DNA of 64,000 nucleotides from Protula sp. h YS-2021 (GCA_949752745.1 OX457033.1:13136448-13200447), one strand, 5' to 3'; counted from the stretch's first letter, positions 27,363-40,422 are shown. Numbers and translations are program-made. Notes: generated from the letters alone by a model not told the origin.

Positions 27363-28190
27363 CTCATTCTTCTTCTATTTCTTCTTTACGGGAAAAATTT
27401 TACGTTTGAAGAAAACCTTGAGTTGTACTTCTTCTCTATTTTTTCAAGACGTTGTTTATATAACAAAAAACACAAACAATTAAACCTTACTGAAGGTACC
27501 GAATATATTTGAAGACTCTCTAAATAATAAAAAAAGCCCAAACTTAGTCAATAGACAAACAGTCAATGCATTCAACAGGGAGCCGGGAGGGGGGGGGGGG
27601 GGCGGAAGGGGTGGGTGTGGGCCGAGGTCACACTTAAAACGTCCATGCGCAGTAGTGGAATGGTCTTACCAAAGGTACACGATCGAATGCCTTTGGTTAT
27701 AGCACATTGAGTGCACCAATTTTGTTAAATATAAATTCTAACCTCATTAAACCACTCCAACCACACCCCAAAGCAATCAAATTTTGCTTGAAATCACGAA
27801 TGGGGAAATGTATATCACTTAATCTACTTGAACAAAATTACCGAAGACCAGCCCTCCTTAGCTGACTCACCCGATCATTGCAACCAAAACAAAAACACTG
27901 TGCAATGAATTCCACACACGATAAATCCTGCATTTAAATTTTAATATTTACATCCTTACAGAACACCATTCATTGTCTCTTAACTTTCAAATGGCTCGAC
28001 TGACCCCACACTTTATTTTTAAATCGGCACGTACACACACAACTCATTCCGAAAGCGACATAAAACGCCTCTTTCAGTTTGGTCGAGTACAGATGCACGC
28101 CGTACTTCTAGTTATTTTAAGATCTGCCCACTTCGTTTCAACAGCCACAAGCCGAAAAAATCTCGCAGAGGTACACTCTATTTATGGCTA

Positions 28191-28206
28191 TTTATTTATT
28201 TATTTT
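28191..28206 (-). promoter_or_regulatory. PRPF38B polyadenylation signal
   Basis: On the - strand this reads as overlapping AATAAATAAATAAA, about 110-125 nt after the PRPF38B stop codon. That is a suitable distance for the 3' UTR end. Confidence 0.6.
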
Positions 28207-28316
28207 TTTGTCTCCGATGTTTTGAAGTAAGGAGTCAGTTTCACAGAATGTCAGCAGCGCTTTGTCCTCCTCAACAGACTAGACGACAGTTCTCCCTTGT
28301 TGCCCCCCTGCCCCTC

Positions 28317-31300
28317 TCAATCGTACCGGTCGCGCTCTTTTCGTTGTCGATCTCGTTCTCGTTGCAGATCTCGCTCGAACGAGTCCTCCCTGTGGTGGTG
28401 TTTTTGCCTGTCGTCTCGGTGACTGCGATGCGAGCCGCGGTCACGTGAACGGCTCCTGCGCGACGAGGCGTGATGGTGGCGTGACGTGTGGTGGCGGTCA
28501 CGTGACCGCGACCTTTTCTGGCGCCTCTCCCTGCTGCGTGACCGCTGCCTGCGTGACTTCTCACGGGACCTGCGCGTGCATTTTACCATCGGTTACTATT
28601 GCCCAATTCATTTATTTTCTTGTTCTTTTACTATTTTTTTTCAACCCATTTTTATACTGTTATTCATTTATAACAATTTCTTATCACCTATTCCGCGGCA
28701 TCACTTATTTAGAATCTTCTGTGACAAATAAACAGTGGACTGATTTTCATTCACCACGTTCATTTTAAATTAGAACTCACACTTGCAAATGGCGTCAATT
28801 TTAATTGCAATTTACCTAGAGCGGTGCCTGTCGCGAGATCGTGATCGTCGGCGCCTGTCCGGTGATCGCCTACTGCGTGACCTTGAGCGTGACCTTGGTC
28901 TCTTGTGTCGGTCTCGATCAGAATCGGATCCCCTGTGTGTTGATGGGCTAGGTCGGCTTGGACTGCTTTAAAAAAAGTAAGACATTTTAATATGACTCTC
29001 AGTAGAGCGACTCGATGGCTAACAAAACCATACCCATTATAACTTGGTGTTTTGCAAAGAAAGTCCTGCAAAAGTGTGTGTGCGCTTGTGTGTGGGTCTG
29101 TCGAAAAAAAAAATAGAAAAGAAATCTTTTCACACACTGTTAAAAAAGATTCAAATTAATATACTGTTAGAACAAATCGCCATTTTTTTTATGATAAAGA
29201 ACGACAAAGCAAAACTAAATCCGTGCTGGCTTCACCAAGCTCTTGCCGCACTTCGATGTGGTCAGTTGCTCGAATGAAAAGAGGTCAGAAACGGAAATAA
29301 ACGGAACTGATAGAATTTACCAAGTAAACTTCTAAGCCAAAATAAGCGGAAATGCAGTTCTCATGTTTGTGCTTCGAAATTGTTGACGACGGAAGAAGAA
29401 AGAAAGCAAAGGTACTAACCGCCTGCACGTACCTGTCGGCCCGGAGCCTAGCCACACGCTCGGCCTGGCCGAAGCCGTCCTGACCGCCGCCACCCCCTGC
29501 CCCCTGCGCTTGCATCTCGGCTAGGCGTTCCTGACGCCTCTCCTCGTCGTACGCCTGCAAACAGACGACAGGACTGCGTCACTTCCGGTTTTGACACATA
29601 CGGATACTTAAGGTCCATATGAAAAGTGGTTTAAATCTTATTCGTACAAGACTAAATCTAGTCACACTGACAATAAATTTACGCTCATTCTCCTAAAAGT
29701 TTTTGGATCAATCACACACTGGAATCAATCACTTTTAATCCAACACTTGAATCAATCACCTTTCAATCACACATTGGACTAACTGAGCTTTCAATCAATC
29801 AGCTTTCAATCACACACCGGAATCAATCAGCGTTCAATCACACACAGGAATCAATCACTTTTAATCACACACTTGAATCAATCACCTTTCAATCATTGGA
29901 CTCAATCAACTTTCAATCAATCAACTTTCAATCACACACAGGAATCAATCAGCTTTCAATCACACACTGGAATCAATCAGCGTTCAATCACACACTGGAA
30001 TCAATGAGCGTTCAATCACACGCTGATTTAAACCGGAGGAATGATTTCATTTTCTCACACAAGGAGAGGTAACTGCCTTAAATAATTACACAAATTATCG
30101 TTTTATGAAATAAAATACACTATTATTTTATGCTTTCATTGGAATGAATTATACCCGCCTTGAGTTTGGAATCCAGATCTTTTTGCACGGGAACAGGTAT
30201 CCTTGGAAAAAGCGTGGAGTACCATTCTAGTTTGGTCATAAACTGACGGACCATTTCCCCGACTGTCATCGTATGGCCGCCTCCTGCTTTCACGTCGATT
30301 TCCTGTCATAAATACATGAACTGAATCAGTAGCTGAAAACGGATCAAAAATATCTTCACGGAAAACATTCCCCGGCGTTAAATTAAGAAAAGGATACTCA
30401 CAATATATTTCGAACACGTTTATGATGTAAGGAACGTTGTGACCGCCAGCATCATTTTTACGCTTTCCGTTTAATTAAGCCTTTCTGAAAAAGAACAGAG
30501 TGACAGAAAGGGGTTGAGTGGGAAGACACGGATGGGTGGAGGGGACAGACGGGAAGGGGAGAGAGAGAGACACAGATAGTGGGGGGGTGGGGGAGGGGAC
30601 TGGGTGTACTTTTTTTCAAAAGGGACAAACCGACCTCCTCGTCCTCTAAGTACTCAGAAAACCAGTCCCAGAAATCGGCCGGAGGTTGGGAGTATCTGCA
30701 ACACAGAAAACGCCAGTGATGTGTTGATCCTGCAACGCTACTACTTACTTTTTCATACAACAAAATAAAAGATTAATATAAAGAATAATTGGTCCTTTCT
30801 TGGTATTTCTTTTTACAATGTTAGTTTTTGTTAATAATCTGACACTTCACGTTAAACAGGCTTCAAATATCATTCCAGAGAATTTAAATGTCTTAAATCT
30901 TAAACAACTTCAAATTTCCGCAACGCACTGCTACAAACTCTTCTAACATTACTCGTACAAGAAGCTGTACCTGATGTACATGAAACCAAGACCCCGGATG
31001 TAGGGAGAGTCGGCGTGTGTCAGAAGTCCGATGAGCTGCTTGCGGGTCAACTTGAGCGTGTAGAGCTTGTAGAGCAGGCAGAATGCGCTCGACACAATAC
31101 CGCCCGCCCCCACGCCACGCACCTGAGTGACAAAACATCACACGGCATTGAAAAGCTAATACTCCAATCTGGTGTACCCATTCCAAAACAAGCACAACGC
31201 GTGATACTACAAACTGAAGTATTTTTTCTCCTTTTGGTTAGTTCTTTTGTTTTATGAGTGATGCTTCTTTAAATCGCAGAATATATCTACCACATAATAC

Positions 31301-32038
31301 TTTTACTCTAGCCAACCCTACCCCTCTAGCTATACAAGGAGAGAATATCCAGATAATCCTAGTGAAAACACTTACCCCACCACACATGCCTGTCTGGCCA
31401 GCAGTCTTTCTGCTTCCTTTCTCCCATGGTTCAAGGTGATTTACCTACAAAGCGTCGCCGTACAGTTAACTTATTCCGCACGCTGAATATAACAGAACAG
31501 CTACGACTTAACACATTTTACTATGGTCCATATAACTGGAGAGTCGTATCCAGGTAAACTATTTAATTATCAGTTGCCCAATATTAGTTATCCAATATTT
31601 TCAGTAAAACAGATTTTTGAACCAAAATAATGATCTTTGAACAATCCTAACAACGAAACAATTGGTAGTTTTTTATACTTCAACTCACAGAATATTTACA
31701 TTATGTTGCTATCGAATGCCTACGTTATCGAATATCTATCTAATGGAATTATCGAATATCTCAGTTATCGATTATCTACGCTGTCGAGTAGCTGACTATC
31801 TCCGTTATCGAATACCCACTGTATTTTACGCAAAGACCACAGAGAAAAGAGTTCGCGATTGATTTACCTGTCATCAACGTACCTTGTAGTATATCTCATC
31901 TATCACCTCGTGGTATGTTTTCAATTCAAACAGATTGACTTTGAAATATGGCGACGACTGAATGTTTGTTAGAATCAACGGGTTTAGATTCATGGTCTTC
32001 TCGTTGCCATGGGTGGGCAGCGTGTTGCTAGGTGCCAT
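28317..32038 (-). CDS. PRPF38B: Pre-mRNA-splicing factor 38B
   Basis: A PRP38-family nuclear protein that acts in spliceosome activation, with a conserved N-terminal PRP38 domain and an RS tail. Eight coding exons join in frame: 32038-31883, 31444-31376, 31122-30971, 30695-30635, 30302-30159, 29554-29433, 28965-28816 and 28569-28317 (TGA), about 368 residues. Recognised PRP38 blocks in order: GNEKTMNLNPLILTNIQSSP (10-30), YHEVIDEIYYK (42-52), HLEPWEKGSRKTAGQTGMCG, CLLYKLYTLKLTRKQLIGLL, DSPYIRGLGFMYIRYSQPP, DFWDWFSEYLEDEE, AGGGHTMTVGEMVRQF and LEWYSTLFPRIPVPVQK (about 173-189). The last three exons encode Arg/Glu helices and RS/RD repeats (PRSRSRSRSRRSPDRR). From memory the human protein is about 546 residues, so the RS tail is short here. 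Intron 5 starts AAG|GCGGGT. The start ATG follows CCCACAGG, and an acceptor-like TTTTTCCAG upstream suggests a 5' UTR intron. Confidence 0.95.
29703..30026. repeat. Minisatellite in PRPF38B intron 5
   Basis: About eleven imperfect copies of a roughly 26-30 bp unit built from GGAATCAATCA, GCTTTCAATCA and CACACT. It fills most of the intron between the exons ending at 30159 and starting at 29554 (- strand). Some copies are shortened or have doubled TCAATCAATCA blocks. Confidence 0.9.
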
Positions 32039-33002
32039 CCTGTGGGCAACACCTGGAAAAAAAATGCACGAGAATCAAATTTCTATTCAGAGGTAACACA
32101 CCTATGTGAATATAATTTTCGACCATTTGAGTTCGCTATAGGAACTATTTGCGGATACAGAATGAAAATGAGAACATACGCGTTTAGTATTCATGCTTCT
32201 TTCTATTTTTTTTTTTTTTTTTTTGTCACGGCTGAGTGACAGAGAGTGTCATGATCATGGGCTCTTCCGCAAGGCACCCTATGCTGTGTCAATTCCAACT
32301 TTTAGCCGCTATACTGGCGAACTTTGCCATTATTATATTACAAGCTGCAAACCAATTCACAATTTTTCTTGTGGAAGAATTCCAAAAAAAAAAATCGCTT
32401 GGTTTTGGCTAAGAACAGGGCGAAGAACGAATTTGTTAGTTTTCTGGTTGAAGGTATCTTAATGTAATCACGAGCATGAGTATCAGTACATCATAATTTG
32501 TTACATTGCGAATTCGGGTACCAGTTGCAGAAAATTGTTCTAGTATATATCAGTTACACTAGAAGCCCCCATGTGCTCACTCGGGATCCTGAAATAAAAA
32601 TCTCCATCAAGAAATCGGCTCTACTATTAGAAAGTGGCTATGGGGTCATCAAAATGCAACGCAGATGAACTAAAGAACACTCAGAAGTATCGCAAAATAA
32701 TGTAAAAACACAGTTTTTTATTACCCGACCCGAATGAGCGCATAAGGGCCTAATTCATCTAACTGATACGAGGGAGAAGGGTAAACCTTTAAACGCCCCC
32801 CCTCCCGTGCAGTCCTGTATGATTGATAAAAAGCCCATCCATTTAAGCGCTTCACGCGCTTAAAGGAGCTTATGATGTTCTGACATTTTTAGATGTTTCT
32901 AAGCAGATATCTTTTATTTTCTAACAAGTTTGTTTTGATTGCATTCTCTTAAAAATTAATTCAATTGAATTATAACCCAGTTACAAAATGTTTAACGACT
33001 AG

Positions 33003-33325
33003 GTATATTGGGCATGAACTTTCTACAAATCTTCGAATAAAGGGACTGGTATGCAGGATTCATGCCTCAGAACATACCAAGTTGGGACCCCCATTAACAG
33101 AGCAATGGAAAGCTTCGTAACTCTAAAAGAGAGATATAGGAAGTTATTTAAGGAAGAGCTGACTCGAGGCTAGTCAAAGGCATACAAGAACAGAAACATG
33201 AAACCGAACAGCACATCCTAACTTTCAAAACTGAAAACGTTTAATATGAAAACAGCGTTTGCGCAGGTTATTCCAAGTTTATTTTCAAACGCCACGCAAT
33301 TCACCATGACATTCTTACTATAAGT
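33003..33325 (+). repeat. 330-bp dispersed repeat, copy A
   Basis: Shares, in order, ATTGGGCATGAACTTTCTA, TATGCAGGATTC, ACCTCAGAA-like, GCTGACTCG, GAACAGCACATC and ATGAAAACAGCGT with the copy starting at 34037. Substitutions and small indels between the copies are frequent, so the duplication is old. Confidence 0.75.
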
Positions 33326-34036
33326 CATGATAATCTGCTGTCGCTATCAGACCAATTTGAAATTTAACCAATTACGATGTGCTACTCAATTTGACAGTCC
33401 TTTGCCTGGTACGAGGTACCTCCAAGACGCGGTACGCTACAAGGTTTCCATGCACTGCTTCAAATCGTCGATGTATAAAGACATGCAATTCAACTGCGCT
33501 CACTTTGATACAGCTCTGTGGGTACTGTGTGCGAGATTCCTTACTGGCATTTGCTAAGGGCCCTCAAAGTAAAAACGGTAATGATATAAAACTTCTGTGT
33601 TACGCTTTCTTTAAAAGAAAATACTACGGAAATAACCACAAATCTCCCGCAATAACTGACACTTGTTTGTATACAGGCGGCATAGTTTATTACGCGAAAA
33701 ATAACAATCATTTTTTTCAATTATCCACCAAAAAAACCAATGAATTCATATTTCAGAAAGAATGGAAGAAATTAAAAGTTAAATATTGTGGGTGTACAAC
33801 ATAAATTTATGCCTTATTCTGCACCCATCAACTATTTTCGGTATTTATTTTACAGACAATCTACAACCCCTTTATGTAAATTTTTGGTCACTTGACTTTC
33901 ATCACAAGACATTTATACGCCGGAATGTAAAAAAAAAAAAAAAAAATTTGGCAGGTGAGTGCCGGAGCTAAATTTCCTACACTAAAAAATAAAAGATATT
34001 AGAGCCCATCAAAAATTGTGCCTGTTTTACAAAAAG

Positions 34037-34370
34037 GGCATATTGGGCATGAACTTTCTATAAATATTTGACTTATTTGGATTGCTATGCAGGATTCGTA
34101 CCTCAGAAGATATGAAGTTGACCCCTATTAAGGGTTCCTAGCTCTGACAGACAGATATACGATGTTATTTAAGTCACAGCTGACTCGGAACAATGTACAG
34201 CCAGAATCATGTTTAATGGTAACCCATTGCAACCTTTACAAGGAGAGAAACATGCAACTGAATAGCACATCGAAATTAGCAAAACTGACACTGTGTTCTT
34301 TCAATGTGAAAACAGCGTCTGGGCCGATTACCCAATGTTCATTTACAAGCTAGTCGTCGTCGTCGAGATA
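34037..34370 (+). repeat. 330-bp dispersed repeat, copy B
   Basis: Second copy of the 33003 repeat in the same orientation, about 1.03 kb downstream. It ends in a short GTCGTCGTCG run. The ATTACGATGT stretch that follows at about 34628 also occurs at 33373, so the homology probably continues beyond the boundaries given. Confidence 0.75.
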
Positions 34371-35426
34371 CGCTTTCAGAGCAAAGCTCTATACGTTTCT
34401 ATACAGTCTCTCCACCTAGTACGGTTTTGTGCTAGTATTTTGGCTTGTGAAATTGAGTAGATTCCTTTATTTTATAGATCGCGTTTTATCGTTGACAGGT
34501 ATGTTTTTTTTTTTGTCTTCCTGGAGGTCTTTTTACTATTTCAGTTGCTTCTTTAAGAGCTCTACTTGCTGGTATCGTTTCAGGTAATCTGCAGACGTGT
34601 CCAAAAGACAAATTTGTAATTTGACTAATTACGATGTACCGTTGAATTTGAATGTTCCTTCCCCTTACAAATCTTGCTTTGTACTATTTACAGGGCGATT
34701 TTGCTGTTTTGTTCTGATGATCCCAGTGCGTTTTCACTACTTACCAGGTTAAACTGGTACCGTAACCTTTTTCCTCGGGACCCGGAGAAGGAACCCAGAG
34801 ATAGTTTTTTTCTGATGATCCTGGACAAATATTCAGGTGAAATTTAACAAGTAAAGAATACTGACCTTCAGAAATAAACGAGAACTTTTAATGCCGAAAA
34901 AATAAGTCTAGCCTCACTTGGCAATAGCGAAACAATGAATCAATACTCGAATCATAACGTACAATTCATATAAAATCGCCCACTTTGCGTTTTCTCGCAA
35001 GTTCACGTTCATGAAGCATTCTATTGCAGTTTCATCTAAGAATAAAATATGTCTGCGCGTTGATCCTCTTTTCGTAAACCCACCCACACTTCATTTTTTA
35101 GTATTCGTTCTCTCCTCTTCGAATTTAGGTCACAGAAGGAACTGTGACCAAATTCAAACATAAGTAGGCAATCAGTAACTATTCTAAGTGCTTCTAAAAT
35201 ACTAAATACTAAAGGAAACACGAACCTCGCTAATCTTGAAATGTGGATAGAGATATTCGAATCAAATTAATTTATGTTGACTGTTTACAGGCTTAGTTCT
35301 GTTGTAACTTTTAAGCACCATAAAGTTCGATTAAACAATTTGATATAATTTAAATGTTTTAAAGCATAAAAAAGGTTTAAATAGGATTAAGGATAGAAAG
35401 AAAAACTGTCTTGATTCCATGCCAAA

Positions 35427-35540
35427 TGTTGTGTATATGCGTAGCCAGTGACTTCCGGTTGTAAATAAAGATATGGCGGCAACTTGGCGTCTGTTTAGTT
35501 TCAATTAGTGTTCCCACGTAGCCACCTCACGCGTATAACA
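35427..35540 (+). repeat. 5' LTR (114 bp)
   Basis: Starts TG and ends CA. Compared with the 3' LTR it has six extra bases (ATGCGT, about 35437-35442) and one C/T difference near the 3' end (35530). It contains AATAAA inside TTGTAAATAAAG, a possible polyadenylation signal. Confidence 0.93.
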
Positions 35541-35668
35541 AATGGCGACGAGCAAATCGTGTTGCGTCGGACCGAAGAGGTTATGAGGATCTGGTGGAGA
35601 AGAAAGACGTTCAGGAAAGCACCGAAGATAACGGAAAAGTGAGTGTTTGCTGAAGTGACTTCTGAATA

Positions 35669-36146
35669 ATGGCATCACTGATCGGACGATTGGAGCCCTT
35701 CGACGAGACTGCGGGTGACTGGGAGCTGCACAAGGACAGGTTAGAGCAGTATTTCATTGCCAACGACGTAGCCGACGACAAAAAAGTTGCTGTAACTCTT
35801 AGTCTGATTGGCAGAAAGACCTATTCCTTGCTACATAGCCTGTGTTCACCTAACAAGCCATCAACAAAGACGTTTGAGCAAATTGGTGAGTTGCTACAAG
35901 AACATCTCAGCCCATAGCCCAACGTGATAGCAGAGAGATACAGGTTCTACAAGCGTCAGCAACAGACGGGTGAGTCGGTGACAGATTACGTGGGTGTCCT
36001 CCAAAAGCTGAGTGAGCATTGTGAGTTCGGTGAGCGTCTGGCAGAGCACCTCAGAGATCAGGTGGTTTGTGGGATAAAGAACGAAAATGTCCTGAAAAGA
36101 TTGTTGTCAGAGAAGAATTTAACCTACACCAGAAGGCTAAAGAGAT
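35669..36146 (+). pseudogene. Retrotransposon gag, interrupted
   Basis: Gag of the LTR element, the structural protein that packages element RNA. The ATG at 35669 is followed by a gag-like start (FDETAGDWELHKDRLEQYF), and the reading is cut by an in-frame TAG at 35915-35917. The same frame continues through RYRFYKRQQQTGESVTDYV to a stop at 36146. The reading leaves frame near 36125-36130, after which the gag tail continues in the frame used by pol. So there is one nonsense codon and one small indel. The zinc knuckles (CFRCGRNGHGPGDC and CHNCGKKGHMKRRC, 36241-36342) lie in the next frame. Confidence 0.88.
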
Positions 36147-39100
36147 AGCAATTGCCATGGAAATGGCAATGAACGATGTATCGGAAATTCAGGGAGCATC
36201 GGCAAATGTTAACAAGTTGCAGAGGACCACTGGAAATCGTTGCTTCAGGTGTGGCAGGAATGGTCATGGTCCCGGGGATTGCCGTTTTAAGGACGAGAAA
36301 TGCCATAACTGCGGTAAGAAAGGCCACATGAAGAGAAGATGTAAGATGAAGAAATCCGGTAAGTCATCTTCCGAGAGCAAAAAGACCGGAACAGACCAGT
36401 TTAAGAAGCGAAAGCCAAGGAAGAAAGTTTTTTATGTTGATGACGATGAAGTGACCAGTGATAGTGAAGATTCTAATGGCGACAGCACTTCCTGTTCAGA
36501 TCTCGGCTATACGGAAGTTGTTTGCGATGTAAACAACAATAGCGAGAAGAAATGTGCGTCCATTACGATCAGTCCTAAAATAAACGGTAAAATGATCAAA
36601 ATGGAGCTTGATACAGGATCTGCGCTTTCGATAATATCGAAAAGGGATTATCAGTGCCATCTGGGTAAATTACGGCTGCGGAGAACAAACGTTGTGTTGA
36701 AAACCTATACTGGAGAATGTGTAAGGCCAGAGGGGTACGTGAATGTTCTGGTGGAACACGAAGGTAAGGAACATCGTTTGCGGCTGTACATTCTTCACGG
36801 GGGAGGTCCACCTTTGTTCGGTAGAGATTGGCTCCGACACATCAAATTAAACTGGCACGAAATCAAGTCCATACGGATGGCTCGAGGTAAGACAAAATTA
36901 GACCATTTTCTGGAAAAGTACAGTGAGTGTTTCGGCAAAGAACTGGGTGAGCTAAAAGGGATAACTGCGAAGTTACATCTCAAAGAAGGAGTTACCCCTA
37001 AATTTTGTAAACCCAGACAAGTACCGTTCGCAATGAGAGGCATGGTCGACAAGGAGCTGGACAACATGGTGAGTAAAGGGATCCTATCACCGGTAGAGTG
37101 GAGTGATTGGGCTGCCCCCATTGTCCCAATTCTGAAGAAGGACGGTTCTGTTAGGATATGTGGCGATTTTAAGGTCACTGTCAACCCACAGCTCAATGTT
37201 GACTCGTACCCATTGCCTACTATTGAGAGCATGTTAGCAACATTGGCAGGTGGAGAGAAATTTTCAAAGATAGACCTCAAAACGGCGTATCTTCAAATGG
37301 TAGTGGACGAAGAATCGAGAAAATACCTGACCATCAACACACAGAAAGGACTTTTTGTTTTCAATCGACTGGCGTATGGTATTTCCCCAGCTGCTTCTAT
37401 TTGGCAACGCGCAATTGAACAGGTTTTAAAAGGTATCAAAAACGTGCAGTGTATTTTGGATGACATGATAATCACCGGTTCAGACGATAATGATCACCTA
37501 TGTACCCTCGAGAAAGTATTTCAGCGATTAATAGAATACGGCCTTAAAGTCAACCCCAACAAGTGTGAATTTTTCAAAGATTCCATTGAATTTTGTGCTC
37601 ACATCGTCGACAAAGACGGAATCCACAAGACCGATTCGAAAGTCAAGGCAGTTACAGATGCGCCAGCTCCAAGAAATGTTTCTGAATTACGAAGCTGGGT
37701 CGCCCTGGTGAACTATTACCACCGCTTTCTACCCAACTTGTCTACGATACTACATCCATTGCATCAGTTGCTCCACAAAAATCAGAAATGGCTATGGACA
37801 GACTCATGTAAAACGGCTTTTAAGAAAACGAAGGATCTCATCACATCTGATCTTGTTTTAGCACATTATGATCCGAAACTGCCGCTTCGACTGCACTGTG
37901 ACGCATCATCAAAAGGTATTTCTGGAGTTATTTCGCATATCTATCCAGATGGAAGCGAACGCCCCATTAGTTTTGCATCCCGAACATTGTCAAAAGCTGA
38001 ACAAAATTACTCGCAAATCGATCGAGAGGCCCTCAGCATCATTTGGAGCATCAAGTAATTTAACATGTACCTGTTTGCCCGAAAATTTACTCTAGTTACC
38101 GACTGCAAAGTTCTGGTTTCGATCTTCAACCCCAAAAAAGGTATTTCAACAACTACGGCTTCGCCGATGCAAAGATACGCCATTTTCCTTACTGGCTATA
38201 ATTATGAAATTGAATACAGAAAGACAAGTGAACACGCCAACGCTGACGGGTTAAGTAGACTACCCCTTCCGGTAAGCCAGAAAAATTCGTCAGGAGAGAG
38301 AGCAATATTTTACGCTGCCCTACTCGACAACTTTCCGATTTCATTCAAACAGATTGCCCAGGCAACGTCAAAAGACCAGGTATTGTCTAGAGTTTTCGAA
38401 TTCACAAGAAATGGCTGGCCCGGTAAAGTTGAAGAAGATCTGTCTCCTTATCATTCACATGAATCAGAATTATCTATTTCACAAGAGTGTCTGCTCATTG
38501 GAAACAGAGTGGTTATTCCGGAAAAGTTCCAGAGAGCATTCCTGCAAGAACTCCATAGTGCCCATCCTGGTATGGTGAAAATGAAAAAATTGGCTAGATC
38601 GTACATATGGTGGCCTAATATCGACAGAGATATCGAAACACAAGCTAAAATGTGCCCAAGCTGCTTAGAGATAAGCAAAGCTCCAACAAAAGCTACAGTG
38701 CACCCCTGGGAATGGCCCAGTCAGCCGTGGAAAAGGATCCACATTGATTTTGCAGGACCTTTTCAAGGCCATATGTTTATCCTAATAGTCGATGCACACT
38801 CCAGATGGCCAGAGGTACGGATCATGGAAAAAATCACTGCCCCGGAAACTGTCAAAGTACTTCAAGGACTGTTTAGCGCCTATGGAATTTGTGATGTTAT
38901 CTGTACGGACAATGGTACAAACTTCCATTCTGAAGCCTTCCAGAAATTCTTAAAACTACATGGAATTATTCACAAAACTACGAGTCCTTTTAAACCCTCG
39001 CGAAACGTTTTAGCAGAACGTATGGTTCAGAGTCTGAAATCTAGTCTCAAATCGATGAAGCACGAACCTCGTTCAATGCACGAGAAAGTAGCCAAATTTC

Positions 39101-39753
39101 TACTCATGTATCGATCAACTAAAAACGCAACTACTAATGAGACCCCATCCTTGTTATTCCTAGGGCGTGAAATCCAAACAAGGCTGGATTTGGCAAAACC
39201 TAGTTTGCGCGACATCGTTTACAGAAATGTAAACTCCAAAGACGAATTTCAGCGCCGTTCTTTTAGTGTGGGTGATGAAGTGCTTGTGAGGGACTATCGA
39301 CAAAAGCACGGAAAATGGACATTTGCAGTTATCTCGCGAAAAATCGGAACGTTAATGTATGAAGTTTTGGTTGACAATTCGATTTGGAGAAGACACGTTG
39401 ACCAAATCCGTTGTTCACAACACCCGGTTGAAGAAAAACCTATCAAGAGCGATAATACCCCTCAACCATTAACTGTTTTACCCAAGCCCACTGAACCTTA
39501 CCCGACAGTAGACCGTACAGCTATTCCGTGTAGCATAGCGCCATCTACATCTGGTGAAACCATGATTTCGAAAGAGAAACCCGCCGTTTCTAGCCGAAAA
39601 ACGGTGACAGTTAGGATTCCAGAGCCTTCTGTCAATGTTTCACACCCCGTTTCACCGGCTAAAGCAAAAACTGAAATTTCAAGTGTCGGTGGTCGTGTAT
39701 CGCGATCAGGTCGTTCTGTAAGATCGCCAAAGAAGTACGGTTTCGAGGACTAA
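36130..39753 (+). pseudogene. Retrotransposon gag tail plus pol, one stop codon inside
   Basis: A single long frame encodes, in order: two CCHC knuckles (36241-36342); an aspartic protease active site DTGSA (36610-36624); reverse transcriptase with an ILDD catalytic box (37453-37464); an RNase H-like domain (HCDASSKG about 37894, REALSIIW about 38024); integrase with an HHCC finger (LHSAHPG to CPSC, about 38550-38665) and D, D, E residues (IDFAG about 38745, TDNG about 38905, AER about 39012); and a GPY/F-like C-terminus (KWTFAVISRKIG, WRRHVDQI). An in-frame TAA at 38056-38058 interrupts the RNase H region, after which the frame continues at once. The 3' end carries a basic, SP-rich tail. Most catalytic residues are otherwise intact. 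Confidence 0.93.
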
Positions 39754-40422
39754 CTTTTAGTTAAATGTCGTACAATTAAGATATTTTGCTATATTCAATT
39801 ATTATTAATTTATTCTAAGCCAATATTAACGTTTTATGTTTTTTTAATGTTGTACAGGTGCTGATTTGATAGCTGGTTGCAGTTCAGTTAAAGTGCTGAT
39901 AACGTTGCTGTAATGTTGACAATTTTTACAGTTAATCGACATTTCAGCTGCTGTAATTGTGTACGGTAAATATAAAGAGAAGAGAATTTTGGATTTATCT
40001 TTTGCGTTTAATTGCTTAAGTTATATCTGAACTAAGTGGCAAGTTTAAGGTTATGGTTTAGATATCTCTGAAGTAGTTATTTTGCATATTCGTTGTCCTT
40101 TATAATTACTTCGAACTTCATTTCCATGCCTGTTAAGTGATCCATGAAGTCACACTCATGGATCGAGTTTACGATAAGAGAACGTCGAATCGAAGTGATA
40201 GCGATAATATAGAGTAAGAAAAAAAAAGGGGATTGAAAAAGTAAAATTCCGCAATATTCAGGTAATTTAATTGATATATTCTGTCTAGTATACTTATAAA
40301 TTTTATATCTTTTTGTTTGATAATCAGATAAAGTGTTCAACTGAATGCTGGTAGCAAAATAGCAGTTAAAGCACAGTTAAGCAGTAATCTACACAGTAAG
40401 TGTTGTTTGAGTACTCGGGTAA
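39754..40422 (+). other. 3' untranslated region of the LTR element
   Basis: AT-rich and non-coding, between the pol stop and the 3' LTR. It has a purine stretch AAGAAAAAAAAAGGGG near 40217 but no obvious polypurine tract at the LTR border. No envelope or extra gene is visible. Confidence 0.6.

Larger units (their letters stand above)
25393..28190. other. 3' flank and intergenic region
   Basis: It begins with the 3' UTR of the + strand gene, with AATAAA at 26210-26215 and 26606-26611 as candidate polyadenylation signals. The rest is AT-rich, with a hAT-like MITE at 27.03-27.36 kb and a G-run near 27.59 kb. No coding exon is supported. The two large genes converge here, since PRPF38B is on the opposite strand. 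Confidence 0.5.
32039..35421. other. Upstream flank of PRPF38B with repeat copies
   Basis: Contains the presumed 5' UTR and promoter region of PRPF38B (- strand, just above 32038), then non-coding AT-rich DNA. Two diverged copies of a 330-bp repeat lie at 33.0 and 34.0 kb, and a T-run at 32.2 kb. The open frames at 33.3-33.8 kb fall in repeat sequence and show no protein motif. Confidence 0.5.

Noticed and set aside
28248..28971. + strand open frames across 28.25-28.97 kb
   Set aside because: They are antisense to the RS exons of PRPF38B, whose repetitive codons keep other frames open.
30136..30417. 93-codon - strand frame starting MFEIYCEYPFLN
   Set aside because: It overlaps PRPF38B exon 5 in a different frame. 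The PRP38 blocks (AGGGHTMTVGEM, LEWYSTLFPRIP) are in the frame I used.
35225..35426. A longer LTR starting upstream of 35427
   Set aside because: The sequence before 35427 does not match that before 40423, and CCAAA target duplications lie exactly at the short LTR borders.
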